Source: a virus. Taken from it: a DNA stretch of 43,589 nt. Within the stretch, counting starts at the first letter, position 1. Every line of letters starts with the position of its first letter. This document shows, one piece after another, positions 30,750 to 40,187 of this stretch. Location: the IMG/VR virus record IMGVR_UViG_3300038629_000146, positions 1-43,589 of that record; one strand, written 5' to 3'. Made by a program: the position numbers and the translations under genes. The notes beneath the pieces are model-generated. The model saw only the letters and a program-made list of their open reading frames with translations. It was not told the origin of the DNA and did not search any database.

Positions 30750-33013
30750 TGTCTTACACCGATGTCTTTGGCGGAGAGCTGATCTTCCCGTCGGAGATTA
30801 GTTACCTTGCCATTACGACCGCTGTGGATATCGAACTGCAGTGGCCGACTGAGCAACAGATTACAGGTGACAACGTCGTTGCCGATGTCATGGACATCAC
30901 GACTTCCGTTGCATCGCTCAACATCGACATGCCGGATACCCGGAACACGTCAACTGGTAACAAGACGACGATCAATAACGTAGGTGGTGAGACATTCACT
31001 GTGCGTGACAACACGGGCGGCACGATTCAGTCCGTCGCACCGGGTGAGCAGTGGGTTCTTGTGCTCACCGACAACACGACAATCGCGGGAACGTGGACGA
31101 CCTTCCAACTGGGCGCGCAGGTTTCTGTTGCGTCAGCTTCTGCACTGGCTGGTGCGGGTATCAAAGCGATTGGTGTGCTACTCAATCAGAAGATCGATTC
31201 TGATGAAGAGGTTTCAACGCCAGTCACTGTCGTCGATGGCGACCGAGCGAAATGTTTGATTTATACCAGCGGTGCAGGTGTAGCTGATCTGCCCAGTGCA
31301 GGTGCAGTCGGTAACGACTGGTTCTTCATGCTGAGGAATTCCGGATCGGGCACGCTGACTGTTCAGCCAGCATCAGGCGAGATTGACGGTAGTGCGAACC
31401 TTGCCTTAGACACAAATAGCAGCTGCTTCATCTTCACCGATGGAACGAACTGGTTCACCATTGGACTTACTGCCGGTTCAACTATTGCGTTCGATTTCGT
31501 TTCGCTTGCCATTCCGGGGTCGGGAGACTTCGTACTTTCTGGTGCGAACCTCGACCGGATTGCATATCGCTTCACGGGTGCATTGACCGGCAACCGAAAG
31601 GTGGTGGTGCCGGATACCACGCAGCAGTACTGGTGTGACAATCAGACGACCGGTGCTTTCGTCCTGACGATTGGAACAGATGCGCAGGTATCTCCTCCGA
31701 CTTTAGATTCTGCCCAGACTGCAATCATGTACTCCAACAGCATCGAAGTGGTCGATGCGGTGAATGCTGTCAGTGTCATGTTCCCGATTTCAATTGCACA
31801 AGGTGGTACGGGAGCGACGAATGTACCTGACGCACAAACGAATTTGGATGTCCCACCGAATTCGCGGTTGATTGACACCGGAATCGGACTGACAGGTGGT
31901 GGAGATCTTAGCGGCGACAGGACGCACGATCTTGAGTACGTCAACCTCTCAGCGGTCGCTCCTGCCGCTGGAGATTTCCTGACGTTTCAAGACATCGACG
32001 ACTCCGACGCCATAAAGAAAGCAACGATTACGGATGTCGTTGCTGCGGCTGCTGCGGGTGGTGTCAATGAACTCGTAGATACCAGTGCCAATGTACGGGT
32101 GCGAGCTGAGCTTCTCGGCATTGCGCAAGTACGAAGTGACGGCAACGTAGATGCAGAAGTTCGTTTGCTTGAGTTCGCGCATTCAGATGGTACTCCGAGA
32201 GCGCTCATTGGTCAGCCTACTGCTTCGGTCACCCTTAGAATTGCGAACCTTATGGCTGGCGGAGGTATCGATCTTGTTTCTGGGTCTGCATCCGCCATCA
32301 ATCTTAGTCCTGCCGGTACGTTACGAGCAGTTGCCGGATTGTCAGCCCAGTTCGACATATTTGCTGACGGCAACACTGACACTGAGCTAGAAGTAATTCA
32401 GCTCAAAGATTCTTCTGGAAATATAAAAGGTTCGTGGGGTTGGACTAATACAGAAGCGAAGATGCACCTGTCGAACACTATCAACGGACAGCCGATTGAG
32501 CTTAGAGCAGATGCCTTTGGAGGCGCTCCTCGTACACTTTTTCTAGGTGATCCTGACGACGATGTAAAGTTGTTCGATGCGGGCGTGGAAGTTTTAAGGA
32601 CACTCCCAGCTGCGAGCGGTGGCGCTGAAGCGAACAACACTGCAACCGGCGCAGGATTCGAGCGCGTACTTACCACGTCAGATCTTGGTGGTGGCGCAGC
32701 TCTGAATACCCATACCGGCATCACTACCATCACGGGACTGATCTCCGGCAAGACGTATCTTGTCACTCCGTACGGGGTCACGACTAACAGAGGCAACGAC
32801 CTTGCAACGTTGTTGGGCGTCATCGTACGCAACGGTACGACGGTCGGTGCGGGTACGTTGCTCGCGCAGACAGGCTCGAACATCAACATCAACTGGCACG
32901 ATGGTCAGGCACCTATCTGTGCAGGATTGATCGTCGTTACGACTGGCACGTCTATCAACGCAACTGTTGATGGTCTTACTGCGCGATACATGAGCGCGGT
33001 TCAACTGGATTAG
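30749..33013 (+). CDS. Large tail fibre-like protein 3 (754 residues)
   Basis: A beta-rich protein with typical phage fibre elements: ISIAQGGTGATNVPDAQ followed by GIGLTGGGDLSGDRTHDLEY, motifs of collar-to-shaft regions. The repeats of fibres 1 and 2 are absent, so it is a different lineage. The C-terminal 130 residues (GKTYLVTPYGVTTNRGNDL) look like a globular tip. Starts in the stop of the adaptor gene and is followed by the second helper protein. Confidence 0.7.
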   Translation: MSYTDVFGGELIFPSEISYLAITTAVDIELQWPTEQQITGDNVVADVMDITTSVASLNIDMPDTRNTSTGNKTTINNVGGETFTVRDNTGGTIQSVAPGEQWVLVLTDNTTIAGTWTTFQLGAQVSVASASALAGAGIKAIGVLLNQKIDSDEEVSTPVTVVDGDRAKCLIYTSGAGVADLPSAGAVGNDWFFMLRNSGSGTLTVQPASGEIDGSANLALDTNSSCFIFTDGTNWFTIGLTAGSTIAFDFVSLAIPGSGDFVLSGANLDRIAYRFTGALTGNRKVVVPDTTQQYWCDNQTTGAFVLTIGTDAQVSPPTLDSAQTAIMYSNSIEVVDAVNAVSVMFPISIAQGGTGATNVPDAQTNLDVPPNSRLIDTGIGLTGGGDLSGDRTHDLEYVNLSAVAPAAGDFLTFQDIDDSDAIKKATITDVVAAAAAGGVNELVDTSANVRVRAELLGIAQVRSDGNVDAEVRLLEFAHSDGTPRALIGQPTASVTLRIANLMAGGGIDLVSGSASAINLSPAGTLRAVAGLSAQFDIFADGNTDTELEVIQLKDSSGNIKGSWGWTNTEAKMHLSNTINGQPIELRADAFGGAPRTLFLGDPDDDVKLFDAGVEVLRTLPAASGGAEANNTATGAGFERVLTTSDLGGGAALNTHTGITTITGLISGKTYLVTPYGVTTNRGNDLATLLGVIVRNGTTVGAGTLLAQTGSNININWHDGQAPICAGLIVVTTGTSINATVDGLTARYMSAVQLD

Positions 33014-33022
33014 AGGAATACG

Positions 33023-33406
33023 ATGGCTCAAATTACCCCACCTCCAGCATCCAATCAGGACGTTTGGCTGGCAATTGCTGATCTGGCAGGATCGGCGCTA
33101 GAGAACATCGGGCACAACAGTATGACCGACTTACTTGATGTGCCCGATGTTAGTCAGCCAGATCTTGACGCGGCACTCGTCACTTACAATGCAGATCCAG
33201 CAGCGGCAGATGCGGCGTGGACGCAGAAGTTTGCCGACATGAAAGTCGCGAGGAAGCAGGCTGAGTTCGACGACCGGGAAGTTCTCCGAGCGTTCGCCAA
33301 GCTGTTGGTGAATGAGTTGAATATCCTGCGAGCGTTGCACAGTCTTCCGCCGCGAACGTTTGATCAACTGCGAACTGCTATTCGAAATGAGATAGCGAAT
33401 CCGTAA
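33023..33406 (+). CDS. Fibre-associated helper protein 2, 127 residues
   Basis: Its last 50 residues (FDDREVLRAFAKLLVNELNIL; FDQLRTAIRNEI) are paralogous to those of the 27471 gene, while the N-terminal half differs (NQDVWLAIADLAGSALENI). Located just after fibre 3 in the same order as helper 1 after the fibre 2/LamG pair. A matched fibre-helper pairing suggests each serves its own fibre. TAATG overlap with the next gene. Confidence 0.55.
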   Translation: MAQITPPPASNQDVWLAIADLAGSALENIGHNSMTDLLDVPDVSQPDLDAALVTYNADPAAADAAWTQKFADMKVARKQAEFDDREVLRAFAKLLVNELNILRALHSLPPRTFDQLRTAIRNEIANP

Positions 33407-34971
33407 TGGCTGCACAACCTGCACTGCTCGCGTCACAGCCCGGTATCAAACGGGATGGGTCTCGTTTTGACAGCGATAACTATATCGACGGTCGGTGGTG
33501 CAGATTCCAACGTGGCAAACCGAAGAAGATGGGAGGCTACCAGCAGGTCACTGACACGGTGCCGGAGATCACACGGGGCATGTTCAGCTACTCGATGGAC
33601 AACATCCAGTTCCTGCATCTCGGACATCCCAATTCCATCGGACAGTATCAGGTCTCGAACGGAACGCTGAACACCTTTAATGATCGTACGCCTGCAGGCT
33701 TCCCCGTGGGGCTCGACATGCTGTGGCAGTTCGATGTCTTCGCCGACACTCAAGGCACCGGCAATCACTTGCTCGTTGCACATGCAGCGCCGAATGCAAT
33801 CGACATCGACAACTCAGTTGGTGGTGACATCTACATCGACACGATCACTGCTGCAGCGATACTCTCTACTACGGGATTAAATACCGATGTGGTTACTGGA
33901 TGGAACACTGGCACGTTTGGACCTGTCAGTGGTGGCGTCGTCGTCAGTGGTCAGTACCTGTTTGCGTACGGCAGCGACGGACTGATCAAACAATCAGCGA
34001 TCAACAACGTGGGTGATGTACCTGTCGAGTTCAACTTGGGCACGCAGAAAATTGTCAAAGGGCTCCCACTTCGAGGCGCGGGTAGTGGACCGGCTGTCCT
34101 GTTCTGGGCTCTCGATTCGATCATCCGTGGCACATTCCAACCTGCTGGTCCTCCTGATTTCGCATGGGACATCATTGCGAGAGGCATCACAGTCCTAAGT
34201 TCGCAGGGTATCGTCGAGATGGACGGTATTTATTATTGGCCGGGTGTTGATCGCTGGATGATGTTCAATGGTGTCGCGCGCGAGATCCCGAATGACATGA
34301 ACCAGAACTTTTTCTTTGACAACCTCAACTTCACGCATCGGAATAAAGTTTTCGGCTTTAAAGTACCTCGCTACGGTGAGATCTGGTGGTGCTATCCACG
34401 CAACAATGCGACTGAGTGTACTCACGCTGTGATCTTCAACGCGCGTGAAGGTTACTGGTACGACACACCGTTGCCCGATTCTGATGGCGTTGATCAGGGA
34501 CGCACGGCTGGCGTATTTGCCGACGTATACAAACGTCCGTTCATGGTAGACAACGAGGTGACTGCAAACGGTCGTACACTCTGGCAGCATGAGACTGCTT
34601 TCGACAAAATCCGCACGTCCTCGATCAGTGCTGTCCAGTCGTTCTTCGAGACTGCAGAGCTGTCGTTACTGGACACTGGTCAGAGCACCAAGTCGATTCG
34701 TTGTGCTCGCATCGAGCCTGACTTTGTGCAAACGGGTGACATGACCGTGACCATGAAGGGTCGAGCAAATGCCAAGGCAGCGGTGACAGAAGTGGCGGAC
34801 GTGCCAACTATCTTCGATACGCCTGCTACATCCGACGAAGAGACTGTGAAATTTAAAGACGTGAAACGGCTGATGAGTTTCAGGTTTGAGTCGAACGTAG
34901 CCGGGGGCAACTACGAGCTGGGTAAGACATACGCCCACATCGAACCTTCCGACGGGAGGGTTGAGTCATGA
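33406..34971 (+). CDS. Tail hub/stabilisation protein, gp10-like
   Basis: A 521-residue, beta-rich protein beginning ASQPGIKRDGSRFDSDNYIDGRWCRFQRGKP, a start I associate with a widespread phage virion family near adaptor genes. The repeated strand pattern with short turns through residues 50-380 fits a beta-propeller, as in P22 gp10 that plugs and stabilises the packaged DNA below the adaptor. Position after adaptor and fibre genes and before ejection proteins supports this. Assigned by position and pattern, not by a close match. Confidence 0.55.
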   Translation: MAAQPALLASQPGIKRDGSRFDSDNYIDGRWCRFQRGKPKKMGGYQQVTDTVPEITRGMFSYSMDNIQFLHLGHPNSIGQYQVSNGTLNTFNDRTPAGFPVGLDMLWQFDVFADTQGTGNHLLVAHAAPNAIDIDNSVGGDIYIDTITAAAILSTTGLNTDVVTGWNTGTFGPVSGGVVVSGQYLFAYGSDGLIKQSAINNVGDVPVEFNLGTQKIVKGLPLRGAGSGPAVLFWALDSIIRGTFQPAGPPDFAWDIIARGITVLSSQGIVEMDGIYYWPGVDRWMMFNGVAREIPNDMNQNFFFDNLNFTHRNKVFGFKVPRYGEIWWCYPRNNATECTHAVIFNAREGYWYDTPLPDSDGVDQGRTAGVFADVYKRPFMVDNEVTANGRTLWQHETAFDKIRTSSISAVQSFFETAELSLLDTGQSTKSIRCARIEPDFVQTGDMTVTMKGRANAKAAVTEVADVPTIFDTPATSDEETVKFKDVKRLMSFRFESNVAGGNYELGKTYAHIEPSDGRVES

Positions 34972-35234
34972 GTGTCATCGATCCTCGTGGCTTTACAAAT
35001 GTGATCGAGTGGGCAGACTTCATGGCAGGCGCATTGGGATTCTTCACCGATCCTGTGGCAGGGGCTGACGATCAGTTCGGACGTTTGGACGATCCAGACA
35101 AATGGCAGGACTGGGCCATGGGTGTGTTTGGTGGAGCAGATGCGCTTGGGCAGGACGTGCCTGATCCATTTGCATATGATGACTGGCGCGAGTGGGCTGA
35201 GAGACTGTTCGCAACAACAAATTTTACGGGATAG
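34968..35234 (+). CDS. Small acidic Trp-rich protein, 88 residues
   Basis: ATGA overlap with the hub gene. It carries two related units of the form DPxxWxDWAxxxFG (DPDKWQDWAMGVFGG and DPFAYDDWREWAERLFA), probably an internal duplication forming a helical pair. Small proteins of this kind lie between hub and ejection genes in related phages as I recall. Function unknown. Confidence 0.5.
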   Translation: MSVIDPRGFTNVIEWADFMAGALGFFTDPVAGADDQFGRLDDPDKWQDWAMGVFGGADALGQDVPDPFAYDDWREWAERLFATTNFTG

Positions 35235-35238
35235 AGAA

Positions 35239-37050
35239 ATGCCACGAAGTAATGTAGCGCAGAAAGAAATTGCAGCTCAACTGCAGCCCGAAGGTGGTCT
35301 GGCTCAGATGATGGCGCAGCAAGGCGCATCAAAATCCATGGTCAAGGATGTGCAGAAAATCGAGGACACACCGGGAGGCAAGGAACTGCTCTACACGTTT
35401 GCAGCTGAGGAGATGATGAAGAAGCAGGGTGTGCCGAAGGAAGACACCAAGAAGATCCGTCTCTACAAATACGGTGGCGCAGTCGAGCGAGCTTACGCTA
35501 AGGGTGGCGACGTCAAGGCTGCAGCAGCGACGGCACGAGGCGCAGGACGTGGCGAAGACGAGATGCTGGTTCACATGACCGAAGAAGAGTTCGGTGTTAT
35601 CAAAGGCATGTGGGGCGAACCTGATATCAACCCGAACACCGGGCTTCCTGAGTACGGCTTCCTGAGTAAGCTCTGGAAGGGTGTCAAGAAAGTCGTGAAG
35701 AAGGTTGTTAAATCGAAAATCTTTCAGGTCCTTGCACCTATTGCACTGTCGATTTTTGTTCCGGGTCTCGGTACTGCTATCGGTGGCATGCTGGGAGCTG
35801 GTACTGGTACCGCAGCGAGTGTCGTCGGTAACGCTCTGGTTCGAGGTGGGTTGAGTGCAGCCGGTGGACGGGGTTTCGCATCTGGAGCAATTTCCGGGGC
35901 TATCTCCGGGGGACTCGGTTCGATAGCTGGTGAGCAGGTTTCGAAACTTGCTCCCGGTCTGTCCGACCGCACCGCAGCAATCGTTGGTTCGAGCTTGGCA
36001 AGTGGCGCAGGGTCCTCATTGATGGGGGGCGACTTCGTTTCAGGTGCGGTCGCTGGAGGTCTCGGCGAATACATGCGCCCCGGAGTGGAAAGTCTCACCA
36101 AAAAGGGACAGGAGCTTTTCGGACGCGAGACGGTAGAAGGTCAGATTATGGCTGGGAAGGTCGGGGAAGCAGCCGACGGCTCCGTACTTGGTCAGCCTGA
36201 ACTTGGTTTAGACGAGATGGGTCCGACAACTGACATGCTTCCACCGGGACATCCTGCCAGTACACAAGTGGGTGCTCCGGGACCGGGTGGGGCATCCGCA
36301 GCTGCGAGAGTTACGCCGACAGGGAAACCATTTGGTCAGACTCCAGCTCCGAAGACAGACCTGCTGATGAAGTACGGTTTGCCTGCATTGCTTGGTGCTA
36401 GTGCCCTTCACAGCGGTAGTGGATATGAAGAAGGGGAAGCTCCTGAGCTGCCTCCGGGGTTCACTGAATCGCTGCCGGTTTACAGCATGAACCGACAGTT
36501 CCAAGGCATGGACCCCGCTTCGTACTACACGTACGGGCAGGTTGGTGCACCTCAATCGGCACAGCATCTGTTCCTGCAGCCTGAGCCATTCGCTGGAGAG
36601 GAGGGCACTCCGCTGGTAGATCCGGAAGCAGACTTCAGTGGTGCCGGGGGTGGTGGACGAGGTGGACGGGGTGGGGGCAGACGCTACCAGCGTGGTGGTG
36701 CGCTCGACCAGTGGGCTCAGAACGTTGACGTACCCTCCGCCATACCTACTGTGGCCGCGCAGGGACGTTATGTTAAAGGACCGGGCACTGGGAGGTCCGA
36801 TGACATCCCCGCACGCCTGAGCGACGGAGAGTACGTCATAGACGCAGAATCGGTTGCCCTCTTGGGTGACGGATCGGGGAGTGCGGGCGCTAAACGGCTC
36901 GACGAGATGCGTCAGAATCTCCGCAAGCACAAAGCGACGAATCTCAAGAAGGGCGGCTTTAGCCACAAAGCGAAACAGCCTCACCAGTACATGGCGCGAG
37001 GCGGCATGGCAAAATTGCGTCGAGCGATGACCGCATCAGGGAGAGTATAA
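35239..37050 (+). CDS. Ejection-type virion protein with membrane-active core
   Basis: A 603-residue protein; the ATG at 35239 is taken because the longer frame overlaps the previous gene. N-terminal helices are followed by two GG motifs (YKYGGAVERAYAKGG), then a basic and hydrophobic core around residues 150-260 (KKVVKKVVKSKIFQVL, APIALSIFVPGLGTAIGG) that could insert into membranes. Residues 514-563 carry GTGRSDDIPARLSDGEYVID...LLGDGS, a motif found in many phage virion proteins. Likely travels with the DNA into the host. Confidence 0.6.
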   Translation: MPRSNVAQKEIAAQLQPEGGLAQMMAQQGASKSMVKDVQKIEDTPGGKELLYTFAAEEMMKKQGVPKEDTKKIRLYKYGGAVERAYAKGGDVKAAAATARGAGRGEDEMLVHMTEEEFGVIKGMWGEPDINPNTGLPEYGFLSKLWKGVKKVVKKVVKSKIFQVLAPIALSIFVPGLGTAIGGMLGAGTGTAASVVGNALVRGGLSAAGGRGFASGAISGAISGGLGSIAGEQVSKLAPGLSDRTAAIVGSSLASGAGSSLMGGDFVSGAVAGGLGEYMRPGVESLTKKGQELFGRETVEGQIMAGKVGEAADGSVLGQPELGLDEMGPTTDMLPPGHPASTQVGAPGPGGASAAARVTPTGKPFGQTPAPKTDLLMKYGLPALLGASALHSGSGYEEGEAPELPPGFTESLPVYSMNRQFQGMDPASYYTYGQVGAPQSAQHLFLQPEPFAGEEGTPLVDPEADFSGAGGGGRGGRGGGRRYQRGGALDQWAQNVDVPSAIPTVAAQGRYVKGPGTGRSDDIPARLSDGEYVIDAESVALLGDGSGSAGAKRLDEMRQNLRKHKATNLKKGGFSHKAKQPHQYMARGGMAKLRRAMTASGRV

Positions 37051-38166
37051 ATGTCGAGCGTCCTAGATTTCCTATTTGAGGGAAAGCCTCCACAATCGGT
37101 TACAACCTACGGGCAGACTGTAGAAAATATCCCGAAGTGGATGTCCGATTACACGCAGGGGCTGATTGCACGTGCCAACGCGGCGGCAGCTGAGCCCTAC
37201 ATCCCGTACGGTGGACCGAGGATTGCTGGGTTCGATCCTGCACAAGAAGAAGCGTTCGGCATGACCGAGGAGAACGTCGGTGCGTACAAGCCGTACCTTG
37301 GAGCGGCTGAGCAAGGTTACACGGGTGGTTTGGACGCTGCAGCTAATATCTCCGGTGCAGGTCAGCCGTATATCGATGAGGCAAGTGGACGATGGACTGA
37401 TCCCGGCGTCTCCGAATCGTACATGAACCCGTACATCAGTGGCGTGCTCGACCGGCAGGAACAGCTTGCTACGCGCACGCTTGAGAAAGATTTTCTTCCC
37501 AGTTTGCAGAGAGCGTTCACAGGCGCGGGTTCGTTCGGTTCCCGTGGCGGCACCGGCTCAATGGAAAACATCGGTGTCCGGGGCGTGCAGGATATTCAGG
37601 AAGGACTCGAAGCACAACGACTGGAAGCACTCTCTGGAGCTTACGGTCAGGGAGCTGATATTTATGGCAGCGACCAATCGCGCTACGCAGATCTCGGTCG
37701 CCTTGCAGGCTCACTGCAAGAAGCGGAAGCAGCCAGTATGTACCAAGGTGCTGAGGGGATGGGTCGTCTGGGTGAGTTCGCACAACGAGCAGGTATGACA
37801 GACGCTGCAGCGATGGAAGCTGTCGGTGCACAGAGACGTGGACTTGAACAGGGCAGTCTCGATCTCGCCTATCAAGATTTCGTGGAGCAACGTGACCTGC
37901 CCTTCGAGCGCGTTGGATTTATGTCTGACACCATCCGAGGTCTGCCGTACTCCCGCGCGCAACAGCGCACGGATGTAGGACCGGCAAGTGTTTACCAACC
38001 GTCACCGCTGTCACAACTTGTCGGTGGCTACGGTGTGTACCGTGGACTCACAGACCAAGCTGAAGGTGGTTACATTGATCCTGAACAAGAATACGGGATA
38101 GGGGGTCTTGCCACAGCAGCGTGGGAAGGAATGTATAACTTGGGAAAAGCACGTGGGGCGGACTGA
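37051..38166 (+). CDS. Internal virion protein, zero-frame product (371 residues)
   Basis: GGGAGA precedes the ATG, which directly follows the previous stop. The protein is Ala/Gly/Gln-rich and helical; YMNPYISGVLDRQEQLATRT and FTGAGSFGSRGG are marks of a common phage internal-protein family of unknown role. It lies within the ejection cluster. The zero frame ends at TGA 38164-38166, but a G_GGA_AAA slippery heptamer six codons earlier leads into an open -1 frame that continues to 38291, just before the next gene. Confidence 0.65.
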   Translation: MSSVLDFLFEGKPPQSVTTYGQTVENIPKWMSDYTQGLIARANAAAAEPYIPYGGPRIAGFDPAQEEAFGMTEENVGAYKPYLGAAEQGYTGGLDAAANISGAGQPYIDEASGRWTDPGVSESYMNPYISGVLDRQEQLATRTLEKDFLPSLQRAFTGAGSFGSRGGTGSMENIGVRGVQDIQEGLEAQRLEALSGAYGQGADIYGSDQSRYADLGRLAGSLQEAEAASMYQGAEGMGRLGEFAQRAGMTDAAAMEAVGAQRRGLEQGSLDLAYQDFVEQRDLPFERVGFMSDTIRGLPYSRAQQRTDVGPASVYQPSPLSQLVGGYGVYRGLTDQAEGGYIDPEQEYGIGGLATAAWEGMYNLGKARGAD

Positions 38167-38291
38167 CACGCTTTGCGCAGTCACTTCGTCCCAACCCCGG
38201 CGATAGTATCGGTGTCTTGGGGGGTCACACGCTGACCGACAACGAGACGAACGAACCAAGAAAGAAAGAGTTGAAGTGGAAGCAGGATTGA
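38142..38291 (+). other. Candidate programmed -1 frameshift and its extension
   Basis: The heptamer G_GGA_AAA at 38142-38148 is in register (TTG GGA AAA) and resembles the lambda tail-gene slip site GGGAAAG. A -1 slip gives 47 further codons (STWGGLTRFAQSLRP..., ending ELKWKQD) to TGA 38289-38291, three bases before ATG 38295. A stem GACTG/CAGTC (38161-38165 and 38178-38182), with CGC/GCG inside, lies 12 bases downstream and could stimulate slippage. Extension product about 413 residues. Confidence 0.65.
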
Positions 38292-38294
38292 AAC

Positions 38295-40187
38295 ATGCGG
38301 TCTGAAGTGGAAAGGGCATTCGACGAAGGAGGCGAAATAAAAGGCCGTTCATCGGACAAGACATTTGAGGAAATGAAACAGAGATTCCGTAGTCGCGTCT
38401 TGGGGGAGATGAAAATGCTTCCGACCGGCGAGATGGTTCCCGCGAATAAAACAAGCACATCACCGATGAGGAAATGGGAATTAAATAGGCTTGCAAAGGA
38501 AGTGGACCCGAATGAGCTAGAGATGCTAGCACATCACCAATCGTTACAGGCAGGCGAAGAGGGTGGTCGCATCGAAGTGTACGCAGGTGGTGCAATGGAG
38601 TGGGTGCCCAACGGTCCCGGCGGAGTGCCGCAGCCTACGACAGGTGACGTATTCTTTGACCCGATTGCAGACGAGCAGCGGAAAATTCAGGGTGACGCAA
38701 ACATGAAACAGTTGATGCAACGTATGATCTCGCAAGGTGTTGTAAACAAACCGTCAGCGTCAGACAAACGTCTCCTGCAGGGAGGCCGGAAAAAATTTGC
38801 GCGAGGTGGAGTGGTGAAAAAATTTCAGAACGGTGGACTGGCGCAGGTAGCTGGTCCTCTGGATGAGGATGAAGAAGAAGGCTTTGATGCTGCGCAGGGG
38901 ATGGGCGTTGACCAGATTCTTTCATCGGTAGGCGCGGAAACTCCACCCGACCTGTACAAGATGGCTGCGATGAATCGCGATACAGCCCTTCAACAGTTGC
39001 GTGCGGGACAGGCTGAGTTCAGCGAACGTAGAGATAGACAGAATAAACGTGCTAAACAGGACAGGTGGCTTGCGATGGCGCAGGCAATGCTGTCACCGAC
39101 AAAGACAGGTGGGTTCGGTGAGAATCTCGGCATGGCTGCAGGTGCATTGCGAGACCAGTCAGCGCAGCAGATGGAAGTTGAATCGTTGCATGCGGCAGAA
39201 GAGCAGAGGTTTGCCGAAAGAGAAATGGAAGTTGCCGGTGATTACTTCGATTCGCTCGCCAACTTGGAGGGCTTTAAGAATAACAGTCGTGCACGTGTGG
39301 TCGGTACGAAGACTGTCATCACTCCGGAGGATAACGCACGCATTGCTGCAAAAGAGATCACGGAAGCGGACGCGGAAAGGAACGTCATCAGCATCATTAT
39401 GCAGCCGGATGGCAAGACCGTTTCTCGTATAGAAAAAGATGCAAACGGTCGTCCTTGGGTCATTGTTGATCCGAAGTTGGTACCGTCACAGGCAGCTGCT
39501 CAGACAGTAGCAACAGTGACTGCAGCATCATCTGTGCGGAGTCAGTTCGATACAGCGAAGATGGGTGTGAATGCTATCCCCATAGTGACAAAACTGCAGC
39601 GAGCGTACGGACTGCTGCGAAGTTTGAAGGAAGACACGAGTGGGCTGAACGAAAAAATTCGTCAGGTCGCACAGTGGGCAGGCATCAGCGAGCTGATCGA
39701 CGACAACACTACCCTAGCAGTCATTCACCAAATGTTCGGGCGGCAAGTGTTGGACGATCTGCGCATGTTGACAGGTAGCAAGACTGACTACGAATACGGG
39801 AAGGTTGAAGGTATGAATGCCAACCTTGGTAAAAGCGTACCTGAGAGTCTCGCCATTCTTGATGAGCATATGATCAGACTGAATGAGATGGTCGATAAAG
39901 GTGAGTTCGCTGCGCAGAATATCTCACAAGGTCCCGGTACTGAGGAGAAGGACTTCTTGCTCAAGCAGTACTTGAACCACCGTAAATTTCAGGCTGAAGC
40001 AGCTGTAGAATACGACGCAAAGACGCGGGAAGCACCTGAGTCAAAACTTGAAAGTTTGATCGAAGCTGTTCGACAGAATGAAGGTAACCTCGAAGAGCAG
40101 AGCGAGCACATCAAGATGTTCCGAAAGTATTATGACATTCCGGAAGAGGTAGAACTGATACTCCGTACAGCAGGAGCGGGAATCTAA
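38295..40187 (+). CDS. Ejection-type internal virion protein (630 residues)
   Basis: AGGA precedes the ATG. The N-terminal 160 residues are mixed. GG motifs (KFARGGVVKKFQNGGLAQ) occur at 167-187. The rest is mostly helical: a basic coiled coil (AEFSERRDRQNKRAKQDRW, near 240-260), a long Ala/Gln/Glu-rich region, and a C-terminal helical domain (HQMFGRQVLDDLRMLTG). Size, helicity and position next to other internal proteins fit an ejection or core protein; no enzyme motif seen. Confidence 0.55.
   Translation: MRSEVERAFDEGGEIKGRSSDKTFEEMKQRFRSRVLGEMKMLPTGEMVPANKTSTSPMRKWELNRLAKEVDPNELEMLAHHQSLQAGEEGGRIEVYAGGAMEWVPNGPGGVPQPTTGDVFFDPIADEQRKIQGDANMKQLMQRMISQGVVNKPSASDKRLLQGGRKKFARGGVVKKFQNGGLAQVAGPLDEDEEEGFDAAQGMGVDQILSSVGAETPPDLYKMAAMNRDTALQQLRAGQAEFSERRDRQNKRAKQDRWLAMAQAMLSPTKTGGFGENLGMAAGALRDQSAQQMEVESLHAAEEQRFAEREMEVAGDYFDSLANLEGFKNNSRARVVGTKTVITPEDNARIAAKEITEADAERNVISIIMQPDGKTVSRIEKDANGRPWVIVDPKLVPSQAAAQTVATVTAASSVRSQFDTAKMGVNAIPIVTKLQRAYGLLRSLKEDTSGLNEKIRQVAQWAGISELIDDNTTLAVIHQMFGRQVLDDLRMLTGSKTDYEYGKVEGMNANLGKSVPESLAILDEHMIRLNEMVDKGEFAAQNISQGPGTEEKDFLLKQYLNHRKFQAEAAVEYDAKTREAPESKLESLIEAVRQNEGNLEEQSEHIKMFRKYYDIPEEVELILRTAGAGI

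Noticed and set aside
36208-36984. 258-codon reverse-strand frame
   Set aside because: Lies opposite a well-supported forward virion gene; composition is that of a shadow frame and no ribosome-binding site or family pattern is present. The same holds for reverse frames at 9392-10102 and 12738-13388.
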